Both the position numbers and the translations under genes were made by a program. Below the pieces are notes generated by a model that was given only the letters and a program-made list of their open reading frames with translations, was not told where the DNA came from and searched no databases. A DNA stretch of 64,000 nucleotides. Origin: DASXKD01 sp963703605. GTDB lineage: Bacteria; Actinomycetota; Actinomycetes; Streptosporangiales; Streptosporangiaceae. The stretch spans positions 124,001 through 188,000 of the forward strand of contig CAVPFC010000039.1 of NCBI GenBank assembly GCA_963703605.1, in the 5' to 3' direction. Positions 52,674-62,808 of this stretch are shown in pieces; position 1 is the stretch's first letter; every line of letters starts with the position of its first letter.

Positions 52674-53903
52674 TCAGTTTTCTGCCCCCCTCGCGGGCCG
52701 GTAGCGCCACCGGCTCAGCGCGTAGGCGAACGGGCCGACGAGCATCCCGGCCCGCTCCCGCCACACCAGTTCCTGGGGGAAGCCCGGTGCCTGGTTCTCG
52801 TTCTTGGCCGAGCCCGGATCCAGCAGGTGCCGCACCGCGGGCGCCGTGCGGCGCAGCATCGGGCCGAGCAGGGCCGGGTGCGCGCACAGCGACGCGGTCA
52901 GGTACGCGCCGAACCCCACCCCGTACCCGAACGCCTGCCTGCGCAGCCCCTGGTAGTCCCGCCGGTGCCAGTGCCGCACGACCGCGGCGGGCTCGTAGAC
53001 CAGGGTTCCGCCCTCGGTGATCACCTTCAGGAAGGCGATGAGGTCGTCGCCGCCCCGCGCCGGGGTACCCGCTCCGGTGGCCGCGTCGAAGCCGCCCCGG
53101 GACACCAGCCATTCGGTGCGGAAGGCCATGTTCGCCCCGGACCCGAGCCGCCCGGCGGTGAACGGGAACAGCGGTCCCGGCTCCGCCATGCCCAGGGCGA
53201 AGGCACGCGGGGCGTAGCCGCGGCCGAAGCCGCCGGCCTGCTCGACCAGCAGTTGCGCCGGGGTTTCCAGTTCCGCCGGCACGATCAGGCCGGTCACGCA
53301 CGTGGTAGCCGGGTCCGCGAAGGCCGCCGCCAGCGCGGCCAGCCAGCCCGGCTCCACCTCGACGTCGTCGTCGGTGATGGCCACGATCTGCCCGGTGACC
53401 TCGGGCAGCGCCGCGTTGTGGGCAAGGGCCAGCCCCGGCCGGGGCACGCGGACATACCGGACGGCGAACGGCCATGCCCGCTGGCCGAGGGCCTGCTCCG
53501 TCGCGTCGCTGCACGGCGCGCTGTCCGCGACGACCACGTCGAAGACGGAGTAGTCCAGCCGGGACAGCGAGGCAAGGCAGCGCAGCAGGCTGTCGGTCCG
53601 GTCCCGGGTGGCGATCACGACCGTGACCGGCGGCTCGTCCGGCGGGGTCCCGGCGCACCGGCCGGTGCCGTCGAGCCCGGCGGCAGGCAGGCCGGCGGGC
53701 GGCGGGATGCCGTCGCCGGCGTAATGCTTGGTGACCCGGTCGGCGACGAGCGGCCAGACCTGCGCGGCGAGGTCGCCGGCGCTCAGCGGCCGCTGGCGCA
53801 GCCGAAGCGCCACCTCGCCCAGGGGGCGGCCGTGCAGCCAGGTGAGCAGCCGCGCCCACCGGTAGTGGCCGTCGGAGTTCAGGTCCGGCAGCGGTGCGTC
53901 CAA
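52674..53903 (-). CDS. GT2 family glycosyltransferase
   Basis: About 409 residues: VTVVIATRDRTDSLLRCLAS, metal-binding IVAITDDDVEVEPGW, and GSGANMAFRTEWLVSRGGFD with ARGGDDLIAF are the GT2 landmarks. An N-terminal extension of about 90 residues precedes the domain. It has no clear membrane segment. The start is weak: TTG is the only nearby codon, and the plus-one frame upstream reads MGTIAITGVGDNFIGKRAGS, so an indel could hide the real N-terminus. It lies 90 bp after the acyltransferase group and is first of a four-gene subgroup. Confidence 0.85.
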   Translation of the reverse strand: MDAPLPDLNSDGHYRWARLLTWLHGRPLGEVALRLRQRPLSAGDLAAQVWPLVADRVTKHYAGDGIPPPAGLPAAGLDGTGRCAGTPPDEPPVTVVIATRDRTDSLLRCLASLSRLDYSVFDVVVADSAPCSDATEQALGQRAWPFAVRYVRVPRPGLALAHNAALPEVTGQIVAITDDDVEVEPGWLAALAAAFADPATTCVTGLIVPAELETPAQLLVEQAGGFGRGYAPRAFALGMAEPGPLFPFTAGRLGSGANMAFRTEWLVSRGGFDAATGAGTPARGGDDLIAFLKVITEGGTLVYEPAAVVRHWHRRDYQGLRRQAFGYGVGFGAYLTASLCAHPALLGPMLRRTAPAVRHLLDPGSAKNENQAPGFPQELVWRERAGMLVGPFAYALSRWRYRPARGAEN

Positions 53904-53993
53904 ATGCAGGTCCCCGGCGAGAACCGGCGGAACCAGCCCGTTTCCCGATGAAATTATCCCCCACCCCCGTTATCGCGATTGTACCCACGCTTC

Positions 53994-55103
53994 TTACGTA
54001 TCCTTAAAGCCGATCGCCTTCTTTGCCGCATCCCGGGAAATCCGGGCCGCCGCGCGGAGCGGAAGGCGTTCGGCGCGCAGCACGTAGCTGGAATGCAGCG
54101 TCGCGCCCAGCTTTTCCTTGAAGGTGGCCAGCGGGGAGCCGGCCCGCGAGTACCCCATGTCGTACCAGCGGCACCCGGCCTCGCAGGCGTCCTCGATGGC
54201 CAGGCGGTGCAGCAGGTCATTGGCCCGGGCCGGGGTGGCGAGCCGCTTGTCCATGGCGCCCCGCCAGTACTTGGCGTACCCTCCGTGCCGCAGCACGATG
54301 ATCGCGGCTACCGGGACCCCTTGCGACCGTGCCACCCACAGGCAGCAATCCGCGCCGAAATGCCTGGCCACCAATGACATCATGCGGGCGGAAGTAGCCC
54401 GGTTTGTCCGCCAGCGGGAAAGCCACACCGGCTCGTGCTGCTGGGCTGCCCAGCGCTGGATGGATTTTTCATAAAGGCCGGCAAATACGCCGAGCGACCG
54501 GCCGGTCCGGTCGGCTTCCACGTCCAGGCCGGACCGTTCCGCCTTGCGCACCGCGGTCCGCGCGGTCCCCCGGAACCTCTGCTGCCACACCTGGCCGAAC
54601 CCGCCGTCCAGGCCGAGCACGTGACAGGCGCGGCGCTCCGCCCCGAACCGGCCGGCCGCATCCAGCCAGGCGCCGCCGGCCTCGTGCCGGAAGCTGATCT
54701 CCGCCGCCAGCGGCCCCCGCCGCGCGACGTCGGCGAGGATGGCGGCCGCCTCCGCCGGGGTGACCTTCCCCTCCGCGCTGATCGGGCCGCCGACGCCCCA
54801 GCCGCCCGGCCAGGACGCGACCGTCCCGGGCAGCCAGCGCGGGCGGGCCAGCGGCAGCACCACCCGCCGGCCCGAGCCGAACTCATACAGCACGCTCGCG
54901 TCGGCGTAGCGCCCACCGGCCAGGACCGCGTCGCGCCAGGCCAGCGACTGCGACACGACCGCGCCCTGGTCCGCGGCGAGCACCGACCGCCACACGTCGC
55001 GGGGGACCGGGCTCGTCGCCGTGAGCACCTCGGCACCGGCGCGCGACGCAGTGCCTACAGCATCCCTCGCAGGCGCTGCGCTGGCTGCGGGATGGGTGCT
55101 CAT
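53994..55103 (-). CDS. FemAB-like GNAT acyltransferase 1
   Basis: A 369-residue protein with the BioF2/FemAB-like acetyltransferase fold: RFRGTARTAVRKAERSGLDV, VAAIIVLRHGGYAKYWRGAM, DACEAGCRWYDMGYSRAGSP and FKEKLGAT. This type appears in polysaccharide and peptidoglycan gene groups, where it adds acyl or aminoacyl groups. ATG overlaps the stop of the second, related acyltransferase (ATGA). The two proteins are about one third alike by eye in the C-terminal half. It has no membrane segment. Confidence 0.8.
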   Translation of the reverse strand: MSTHPAASAAPARDAVGTASRAGAEVLTATSPVPRDVWRSVLAADQGAVVSQSLAWRDAVLAGGRYADASVLYEFGSGRRVVLPLARPRWLPGTVASWPGGWGVGGPISAEGKVTPAEAAAILADVARRGPLAAEISFRHEAGGAWLDAAGRFGAERRACHVLGLDGGFGQVWQQRFRGTARTAVRKAERSGLDVEADRTGRSLGVFAGLYEKSIQRWAAQQHEPVWLSRWRTNRATSARMMSLVARHFGADCCLWVARSQGVPVAAIIVLRHGGYAKYWRGAMDKRLATPARANDLLHRLAIEDACEAGCRWYDMGYSRAGSPLATFKEKLGATLHSSYVLRAERLPLRAAARISRDAAKKAIGFKDT

Positions 55104-56358
55104 GCCGCTCCGGCGGGGCGGCCTGTGGCGGCGCGCCTGGCGCGCGGGACGATCCGCTGCTCCGCCTGGCGCCGGAACCGCTGGACGGCCATCCGGCTCG
55201 CCGACAGCGGCACCCGCTCGAAGCAGTACTCGGCGAAGGTGTGTTCCTGCGCGCCGAACCGCTTCTTGATGGCCGCGAGGTCCGCCCGGCCGACCGACTC
55301 TCCCATTTCCAGGTAGCGGCAGCCGGACTCGCACGCGTGCCGGAGCGCTTCGGTGGCCATGACCTCGAACAACCGGAACTGGTTCGGCACGGACCGGTCG
55401 GTGAAGGCCCGCCAGCCGATCGCGGCCTCGCCGTGGTACAGCGACACGGTCGCCCCGATCGGCCGGCCCTGCCACCACGCCACCCAGATGCGGCAGTCCT
55501 CGCCGAGCGTGCCGGCGACCGCCGAGAACTTGGCCAGCGGCTCGGCCCGGCGGGCCTGCCACCTGGCCAGTGGCCTGGGCATCCTGCGCTGCCCGGCGCG
55601 CTGGTCGATCCACCGCAGGTACACCTGGTAAAGGGCGTCCACCAGGTCCGGGGAGTTGCCGCTGGTGATGACGACGCCCGCCCGCTCCTGGTGCCGCCGG
55701 GCGTTACCGATGCCCCGCCGGACCTTGCCGGGCACGGCGCGGGCCCAGTAGTCGTCGAAGGGCTCGCCGGAGAAGTGCGCGACGTGCACTTCGCGCGGGA
55801 TCAGGAAGGAGTGGCTGCCCGCCGCCGGCCACGCGGCGGCGGCGGTGAACGCCGGGCGCACGGCCACGCTGACGGCCCGGCCGCGGGCCAGGTCGGCGTG
55901 GACCATGGCGGCTTCCTCGGGGCGCACGCCGCCGGGCGCCAGCACGCCGCCGGTGCCCCAGCGGCCGGCCAGGATGCCTCGACGGCCAGCCCGGGGACCA
56001 CGGTCCGGCGGGCCATCATGAGCACGAGCTGGCGGCCGTCGGCGGTCTCGTACAGGCGGCTCGCGTCCCCCCACCCGCCTCCCCATCCCCCGGCACCGCC
56101 GGCGCACACGCAGTCCCGCCAGGCCGGTGTCTGGAACGGCAGGGTGTTCGGATCGGCCCTGGCCACCTCCGCCCACACGGCGGCCGGCACGGGCGTGGTC
56201 ACCCGGACCGCCTGCCCGTTCCAGCGCAGGTCGCGCCCCTTGCCTGCCTGTCTCGCGGGCCATCGCGCCGCGGGCGCGCCCGAAGGCGGTGCGGGAGCCG
56301 GGGGTGGCGCCCGGTCAATCGTGGACTGCCGGTCGATCGTGGACTGAGGGTTTCTCAT
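55100..56358 (-). CDS. FemAB-like GNAT acyltransferase 2, frameshifted
   Basis: Begins MRNPQSTIDRQSTIDRAPPP, with a duplicated STIDR from a direct DNA repeat at 56318-56347. The frame breaks near 55980: VVPGLAVE is followed, after adding one base, by ILAGRWGTGGVLAPGGVR. The core has KVRRGIGNARRHQERAGVVI, IGATVSLYHGEAAIGWRAFT, ACESGCRYLEMGESVGRAD and IKKRFGAQEHTFAEY, matching its neighbour. About 420 residues repaired. ATG overlaps the flippase stop (ATGA). Likely decorates the same glycan or lipid as partner 1. Confidence 0.75.
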
Positions 56359-57740
56359 TGGGTTTCCTCCCCCGCCGGGTTCTTGGTGCCCGGCCGCCCC
56401 CGCCGCCGGGTCAATCGGTGCCGCGGGGCCGCGGCCGGCGGCAGCCACAGGCGTGGCCAGGCCACCAGCACGGCCGCCGTGGCGGTCTGCGCGATCAGCC
56501 ACGCCGCCGCCACCCCGGTGATCCCGAGCGACCCCATGAACGCCGCGCTCAGGCCCCAGACCAGGGCGCAGATGGCGACCTGGATCCCGGCCACCGTGCT
56601 CATCCGCCGCTGCGACCTGGCCACGCTCAGGGCGGTGTTGGTGACCAGCGCGGGCAGCGCGCAGAGCGCGAGCAGGCGCAGCGCGCCCGTGCCGGCGCTG
56701 GCGTACCCGGGGCCGAACACGGCGAGCATCCAGGGGGCGGCCACGACGATCAGCGCCACCACCGGGACGATGAGCCTGGCCAGGTGAGAGATGGCGCGAA
56801 TGCTGCGCTCCCGCAGCGCGGACTGGTCCGCTGCGGTCTCCACCACCAGGGACGCGCCCATGTTGAGGCTGACCAGGTAGAGCGCGTAGCCGATCATCCA
56901 GGCCATCGCGTAGTGGCCGGCGGCGGCGGGGCCCAGGCGGTCGATGATCATCAGCGGCAGCAGCGCCGTGGAGGCCAGCAGGCAGAAGCCGGCCAGCGAG
57001 TCGATCAGGAAGTAGCTGCGGATCTCGGTGAACCGGGGCGGCGGTGCGGCCTGCCCGGGCGCCCGGCGCAGGTGCCGGGGGATGGCGCGGGCGAACAGGT
57101 AGAGGTTGGTCGGTATCACGGCCAGCGCGAAGCCGGCCGTCCACGACACGTAGATGCCCGACGCGGGCACGATGCCGACCAGCGCGACCATCATGACCAG
57201 CTTGACGATCGAGAACGTGGCGTTCTCCAGCGGCACGAACGGAGCCGCCCGCACCCCGGTGAGCGCGCTGTCCTGGAGCACGAAGATCGCGCCCGTGATG
57301 ATCGACACCACGAACCACATGGCCAGGAACGGGCCTGACCGCAGGAAGTCAAGCTGCGGCTCGACGTGGGGGATAAGGAGCAGAAACCCCACGCCGATCG
57401 CGGCCGCGACCGCCGTGCTGGCGGCGTAGGCGGTCAGGATCAGCCGCACGCTCCTGGTCCCGGTGGTGGGCAGGAACCTGACCAGCGTGCTCATCAGGTT
57501 GAGCTCGGCGATCCCGGCCAGGAACAGCGTGATCGAGATCGCCGCCGAGTTGCGGCCGACCACCGCGGCCGGGTAGCTGCGGGCCGCCACCGCCCAGTAC
57601 AGGACGCCGATGGCCTGGGTCACGCCCGCGCTGAAGATCAGCGCGTGGCCGTTGCGGAGCATCGGGTCGGCGAGCACCCGCGCGAACGGGCGGGGCAGCC
57701 GGCCACCCGGCCTTCCCGCGGTGAGCTCCCGGGCGGTCAT
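56355..57740 (-). CDS. Polysaccharide flippase (Wzx/MOP-type)
   Basis: A 461-residue integral membrane protein with about 12-13 hydrophobic segments. GRNSAAISITLFLAGIAELN, WFVVSIITGAIFVLQDSALTG and a repeat-like second half place it with oligosaccharide flippases of the MOP superfamily. It would move a lipid-linked repeat unit across the membrane. It starts in an ATGA overlap with the GH26-like gene and ends in one with acyltransferase 2. A basic Arg-rich cytoplasmic C-terminus follows the last helix. Confidence 0.85.
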   Translation of the reverse strand: MTARELTAGRPGGRLPRPFARVLADPMLRNGHALIFSAGVTQAIGVLYWAVAARSYPAAVVGRNSAAISITLFLAGIAELNLMSTLVRFLPTTGTRSVRLILTAYAASTAVAAAIGVGFLLLIPHVEPQLDFLRSGPFLAMWFVVSIITGAIFVLQDSALTGVRAAPFVPLENATFSIVKLVMMVALVGIVPASGIYVSWTAGFALAVIPTNLYLFARAIPRHLRRAPGQAAPPPRFTEIRSYFLIDSLAGFCLLASTALLPLMIIDRLGPAAAGHYAMAWMIGYALYLVSLNMGASLVVETAADQSALRERSIRAISHLARLIVPVVALIVVAAPWMLAVFGPGYASAGTGALRLLALCALPALVTNTALSVARSQRRMSTVAGIQVAICALVWGLSAAFMGSLGITGVAAAWLIAQTATAAVLVAWPRLWLPPAAAPRHRLTRRRGRPGTKNPAGEETQ

Positions 57741-58834
57741 GGCAGCGGCTGCCTGAGGTAGGGCGACAGGCCGGCCTGCCGGTAGGCGCGGGCCGCCGCG
57801 GGCGCGGCGGACAGTTGCAGGTCGCAGCCCGGGGTGCCGGAGTTCCACATGACCAGGGCCTTGAGCCGGGGGAGCGCGCGGAGCTCCGGCACGATGCCGC
57901 GATACCACGCCGCTTCCTGGCGGGGTTCGCCGGGTCGGCCGCGGACCCGAACTCGGCGAGCATCACCGGCTTGCCGTTGCCTAGGTGGTTGACCGTGAGC
58001 CACTGATAGAACGGGCCGACCGTCGCGGCGAACGACCGCCACGGGCTGTTGTGGCAGTTGAAGAAGTTGTAGGGGTCGTAGGCGATCCAGTTCACGTAGG
58101 CGTTGCCCGGGTACAGCGCGGCGATGACGCCGGCGTGCGGTACGTATCCCGTGGTCGTCCACACCCAGACCACGTTGTGCACGCCCTGCTGGGCGAAGAC
58201 GTCGTAGACGTGCCGCCAGGCGGCGACGAACTGCGCCGCGGTGCCGTTGCCGGGCACCGCGCCGTCGGGTTCGGCCGAGAAGGTGAGGAACACCTTGTGG
58301 CCGAACGCGCGCAGCCGGTGTGGCCTCGGGAATTACGACCGACCTGTCGAGCGCGCCCGAGGCGATCGTGGACCACCGGTAGTAGGTGTGCGTGGTCCAC
58401 ACGGCCGGGCCCCACGAGTACAGCAGCAGGTGGTTCCTGGCCAGCCTGGCCTCGCCCGGGTTGGGGAAGATGCCGTTCGGCCCGTGGGAGAAGTCGTGGT
58501 AGCGCTCGATGATGTCCAGCGGCCGCCCGAGGCTCCGCTGCTCCGCGGCGACCGCGGCCACCAGGCCCGTGCCTCCGGTGTCGGTCGGCAGGTACATCCC
58601 CCACCAGGCCCCGCAGGTCGGGGCGAGGATCGCGGTCACCGTGCAGGGATGCTGCGCCGGGTCCGCCGGGGCGGACGTGCGGGCGGCCGCGGCCGGCGAG
58701 TGGACCGTGCCGCCCGCCCGGTGGGGAGCACCGCAGCCGGCCGCGAGGACCGCGGCCAGCAGGACGGCGGCGGCCGGCCCCGTCAGCCGCCAGAACCCCG
58801 GACGCCAGGCCCGGCCGGTGCCCGCGCCGGTCAT
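57737..58834 (-). CDS. GH26-like lipoprotein glycoside hydrolase, two frameshifts
   Basis: ATG, then a lipobox (AVLAAGC) marks a lipoprotein. The body has WWGMYLPTDTGG, DIIERYHDFSHGPNGIFP, LTFSAEPDGAVP (probable acid/base Glu), and KPVMLAEFGSAADP (probable nucleophile Glu), the pattern of GH26 and related mannanase-type clan A enzymes. Frames shift near 58322 and 57915; removing one base at each gives EAHRLRAFGHKVFLTFSAEP and NRQEAAWYRGIVPEL in a single protein of about 365 residues. It could trim or cut the polysaccharide outside the membrane. Operon partner of the deacetylase (ATGA overlap). Confidence 0.75.
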   Translation of the reverse strand: MTGAGTGRAWRPGFWRLTGPAAAVLLAAVLAAGCGAPHRAGGTVHSPAAAARTSAPADPAQHPCTVTAILAPTCGAWWGMYLPTDTGGTGLVAAVAAEQRSLGRPLDIIERYHDFSHGPNGIFPNPGEARLARNHLLLYSWGPAVWTTHTYYRWSTIASGALDRSVVIPEATPAARVRPQGVPHLLGRTRRRGARQRHRGAVRRRLAARLRRLRPAGRAQRGLGVDDHGIRTARRRHRRAVPGQRLRELDRLRPLQLLQLPQQPVAVVRRDGRPVLSVAHGQPPRQRQAGDARRVRVRGRPGEPRQEAAWYRGIVPELRALPRLKALVMWNSGTPGCDLQLSAAPAAARAYRQAGLSPYLRQPLP

Positions 58835-59631
58835 GACAGCCACACCCTCGGCTGCCCGCGGCGGGCCCGCCGGACCTGGCGCCAGCCGAAGGCGAGTACC
58901 CGGCGGCGGGTCAGCGGCAGCACGCCGGTCCCGGATCCCGCCAGCCACCCGGCCACCGTCTCCGCCCCGGTGCCGGCCCGGACCATGAGCCGGGACAGGG
59001 CCAGCGGATGATCACGGCCGGAGCTGAGCGCCTCCGCGACCGCGCACGCCGAGTCGAAACCGGCCTCGTGCACCAGTTCCCGCACCCGGGCGCGCCAGTA
59101 GCCGTGCGGGTAGGCGAAGCTGCGGATGCGATGGCCCAGCCACCCGGCCAGCAGGTCGCGGCTGCGGGCCAGTTCCTCGGCTATCTCCCGGCCGGGCAGC
59201 AGGTCGAGGTGGCGGTGGGTGTGCGAGTGCGCGCCGATCTCGACCCCGGCGGCTTCCAGGCCCGGCAGGTCGGCGGCACGCAGCATCGCCGCGCCGGGGA
59301 GCACGCTGCGGCGGCCGGTGCGGCCGGCGAGCGCGCCGGTGGTCACGTACAGGGTGCTGGGCAGGTCCCGCTCGGCCAGGGCAGGCAGCGCGAACTCGGC
59401 GAAGTCGGCGAACCCGTCGTCCACGGTGATCAGCACCGGCCGGTCCGGCAGGCTGATGTGGCCGCTCAGGCCGTCGGCGTACTGGGACACGGTGATCGGC
59501 TGCCGCCCGCTGGCGCGCACCGCGTCGAGGTGGGCCGCGAACGTGCCCGGGCTCACCGCGAACGGCGCGATCCAGTCCGGCGGGCCGGCCGAGATGGAGT
59601 GGTAGAGCAGGATGGGGACCGGGTTAAGCAC
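58831..59631 (-). CDS. Polysaccharide deacetylase (NodB/CE4-like)
   Basis: A 266-residue NodB-fold protein. Metal and catalytic residues are in LITVDDGFADFAEFALP and IGAHSHTHRHLDLLPGREI, with RSFAYPHGYWRARV later. It removes N-acetyl (or O-acetyl) groups from a glycan. No signal peptide is obvious after the GTG start, so the location is uncertain; the start overlaps a small membrane-protein gene by 79 bp. It precedes the GH26-like gene in the operon. Confidence 0.87.
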   Translation of the reverse strand: MLNPVPILLYHSISAGPPDWIAPFAVSPGTFAAHLDAVRASGRQPITVSQYADGLSGHISLPDRPVLITVDDGFADFAEFALPALAERDLPSTLYVTTGALAGRTGRRSVLPGAAMLRAADLPGLEAAGVEIGAHSHTHRHLDLLPGREIAEELARSRDLLAGWLGHRIRSFAYPHGYWRARVRELVHEAGFDSACAVAEALSSGRDHPLALSRLMVRAGTGAETVAGWLAGSGTGVLPLTRRRVLAFGWRQVRRARRGQPRVWLS

Positions 59632-59990
59632 CGCGTCCTCACCCCCCGGATCAGTTCGGCCGCCGCGGCGGCCGAGCAGACGGCGGCCAGCCCTGCCAGC
59701 ACCACGGCGGGATGCAGGACGTGGCCGATGTAGGCCGCCTCCGCCACCAGGGTGGCCACGCTGAGGCTGACCGCGACGGCGAGCACGGCCCGCTCCAGGC
59801 GCTCCCGCACCGGAAGCAGCCGGACCAGGGCCGTCCCTGGCCCGGCGAGCGCGAAAGCGAAGACCGCCAGCGGGCGGATCGCGTGAAGCTCCCCCACCGC
59901 TGTGCTGCCCAGCACCAGCCAGCCCGACACAATCAGCAACAAAGGTATCACTTTGTGTGATGACCGCGTGCTCGAGGCGTATCCGGTCAC
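59553..59990 (-). CDS. Small four-helix membrane protein
   Basis: A 145-residue protein with four hydrophobic stretches: VIPLLLIVSGWLVLGST, PLAVFAFALAGPGTALV, AVLAVAVSLSVATLVAEAA and PAVVLAGLAAVCSAAAAAEL. The basic tail (LTRSPSCSTTPSRPARR) overlaps the deacetylase start and may be a frame artefact. The GTG start overlaps the TGA of the preceding glycosyltransferase gene (GTGA). No family recognised. It probably acts with the membrane glycosyltransferase next to it. Confidence 0.6.
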   Translation of the reverse strand: MTGYASSTRSSHKVIPLLLIVSGWLVLGSTAVGELHAIRPLAVFAFALAGPGTALVRLLPVRERLERAVLAVAVSLSVATLVAEAAYIGHVLHPAVVLAGLAAVCSAAAAAELIRGVRTRCLTRSPSCSTTPSRPARRTGSRRSR

Positions 59991-62808
59991 TGGTTCAGCT
60001 CCAAGATCGTGGCGTCGGCGTTGTGGTAGACGGTGTGGAATCGTCGCGATGCCAGCAGCTCGCCGGCCAGGTGGGAAAACGTGCCGGCGGGCCACTCCCC
60101 GGTCAGGCTGATCTCCGTGAACTGGCTCCGGGTGAGGATGAGGTAGGAGACCGGTACGCCGCCCGCCAGCATGATGCTGGTCATGGACGTCACCGGAGCC
60201 CGCCGCACCTCGTTGCCGAGGCTCAGCGGGGTGTCCAGGAAGGTGTAGCTGTACCAGTTGTAGTGCTCGAACGCCCAGGGGAAGTTGCTGTTGGCGGCCA
60301 CGATCTGCGCGCTGCGCGGCGCCGTCCGGTACAGCCACTGGGCGGCGGCGACCTCATCGGGGGTGAAGTAGTTCATCGCCTCCTTGCCGTAGTTGCCCAG
60401 GCAGAAACCGGCCACCAGCAGCGCGGAGACCACGGCGAGGGCCACGCTGGCCAGTACCGGCCGGGGCCCGCGAGCGCTGGCCGGCCGGGCCCGGGGGTCC
60501 CGGCCGGCCGCGCGGCCTCGGGGGCGGCCCGGGGAAAGAACGCGGCCGCGGCGGCCACCGCGAGGAACGGCAGCGCGAACAGGTAGACCCGGAAGATGAT
60601 CTCCCCGCCGTAGCTGTTCGCCGCCGCGGCCGGGAAGGCGGCCGCGGCCAGCAGCGCGATCCGGCGCCAGGAACGCCGGGCCGCCGCGCCGTTGTGCTTG
60701 CGGAAGCGGAAGAAGCCGGCCACGGCGAGCATCCCGATGCCCGCGCTCAGCAGCCGGGCGCCCCAGTCGACGAAGGTCTGGTCGACGGGGACCGCGCCCT
60801 GGCCCACCAGGTGCGCGGAGGTGTTCGCCCAGGGCACGCCGAGCCCCGCGAAGATCTGATAGCTGTTCGCGGACAGCCACGGCAGCGCGCCGTAGGCGAG
60901 CCAGCCGGCCGTCGTGACGACCGTCATCGTGACCAGCAGCACCGGGTGGCGCAGCTGCCCGAAGACCGCGAGCAGGGTCAGCGCGGTGATCAGCATGAAC
61001 GGGGTGAGCTGGTGGCTGGAGGCGATCGCCAGCATCAGCGGCAGCAGGCACGCGATCAGCGCGTACCTGGTGGCCCTGGCCGGTTCCGGGCGGCCGCCCA
61101 GGCTCTGCCCGGCCCGGCGCGGTCGCCACATCCAGCGCAGGCAGACGGCGATCACGGTCAGGTAGAGAAAGAACGCGAACGCCTGCGGCGAGAAGTAGTC
61201 CTGGCCCACCCAGTTGCCCAGCTCGAATAGCCACGCCGCGGTCCAGATCATGCGCGGGTTGGCGGTAAACGCCCGGGCGATGAGAATGACCGGGCCGAGC
61301 CAGAGCAGATCATTGGCCACCAGCGCCCAGGGCGCGTACCCGAGCGCGGAATGAAGCCCCGACGCCTGGCTGAGGAAGGCGTTCAGCGCGAAAAACCCGG
61401 GCCATCCCTGATAAGCGCCGAGAACGCCGCCGAGGTGAAAGTTCACGCCGTGATGGGCGATGTAGTCGGTGACGCCAACGTGTTTCCACGACCACGAGTA
61501 GCGCAGCGTCCCGTACGCGATCGCCGGGGTGGCGTGCAGGATGGCGGTCAGCGCCAGGAGGTGCCCGCCCAGGACGGGCCAGCGGCCGGGCTGGCGCGCG
61601 ACGGCCCAGCCGAAGCTGGCCACGAGGATGCCAAGCGCGGCCCAGAACGTAGCCGGGAGCGCGGTCACGAGCCCGAGCCCGGATGTGGCGACGCGGCCCG
61701 CGTCCGTGCCGCGCAGCGCGTACCCCCACAGGGCCAGGCTGGCGGCCAGGCCCGCCCATGGGACCAGGGTGGCCCCGGCCCGGCGGGCGGCCCGGCGGAC
61801 GGCGGGCCCGTCGGCGAGGCGGCCGACCAGGTAGCCCGCCCCCGCCCAGGCGACGGCGACGAGAAGGATCAGCGCCGAGCCCAGGCCCGCGAGCCGCCCC
61901 CGGGCGGCGTCGGCCAAGGACCGGGCCATGCCGCGGCTGATCGCCGAGACGAGGTAGGAGCGCTCGGCGGACAGGGCCCGCTGCGGGCCGGCCAGCGCGG
62001 CCACCCGGGCCTTGGAAAGCCCCTCCGAGTAGCACCGGGAGCGAACGTAACGCCAGGTGGCGCGCTGCTCGCGGACCCGGTGGCCAACCGCGGCGGCCGG
62101 CGCGTAGAGCAGCACGCCGTCGGGGTGCCGCTGGCTGACCCGCAGGCACAGCTCGGTTTCCTCACAGCCGAGCGGAACCGAGCCCACCCGGCCCAGCTCG
62201 GCCGAGAACCCGCCGACCTCGGTGAGCACCGAGCGGCGGAATGACATGTTGGCGCCGATGAAGTTGCGCACCGGGCCACCATCGGCGGGCATCCCCCGGT
62301 AGCTACAGCCCACCACCCAGTCGAGCTCGGGCGGGAACCAGCCGGGGCGCCCGGCATCCCACAGCGGGCGGACCAGGCCGCCCACCCCGAGCACCCGGGG
62401 GTCGGCGTAGCTGTCGGACAGCCGGGCGAGCCAGCCGGGATCGGCGGCCGCGTCATCGTCGAGGAAGGCGATCACGTCGCCGGTGGCCGCGCCCACGCCG
62501 GTGTTGCGGGCGCCGGACAGCCCCGGCCCGAAACGGTTCGCCACCACCCGCACGCCCGCGAGTGCCCGGCTGGCCCGCAGCAGCAGCCCGGGGCAGTGGT
62601 CTATGACGAGGATGATCTCTTGTGGCGCTTCGGCCTGGCCACGGACCGAGCGGATGGCCCGGCACAGGTCCTCCCACCGGTCCTCGGTGAAGGCGCACAC
62701 CACCACGGAGACCGGCGGCCGGGCGGCCACCCGGGCCGGCCCGGCGGCCGTGGCCCCGGCCAGCTGAGGGGCGCCGGTCAGCGGAGGGGCGCCGGTCATG
62801 GTCATCAA
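59987..62808 (-). CDS. GT2 glycosyltransferase fused to a large polytopic domain, one frameshift
   Basis: About 940 residues when repaired. Residues about 33-240 form a GT2 domain: VSVVVCAFTEDRWEDLCRAI, ATGDVIAFLDDDAAADPGWL and CEETELCLRVSQRH. From about 300 on are at least ten hydrophobic segments (LGSALILLVAVAWAGAGYL onward; GTLRYSWSWKHVGVTDYIAH in between), then a soluble C-terminal part, NSNFPWAFEHYNWYSYTFLD. The frame shifts near 60500 in a G/C run; the downstream frame reads VLASVALAVVSALLVAGFCL. Likely a processive or membrane-bound transferase using a polyprenyl donor. It is second of the minus-strand string, in an ATGA overlap with the leading GT2 gene. Confidence 0.8.

Noticed and set aside
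59987..61234. Separate gene from 61234
   Set aside because: Its first part is an off-frame shadow; only the region after about 60510 is the real continuation.
60373..62808. Stop of the GT2-polytopic gene at 60373 as a true end
   Set aside because: The last 40 residues become low-complexity and the conserved frame continues on another phase to 59987.
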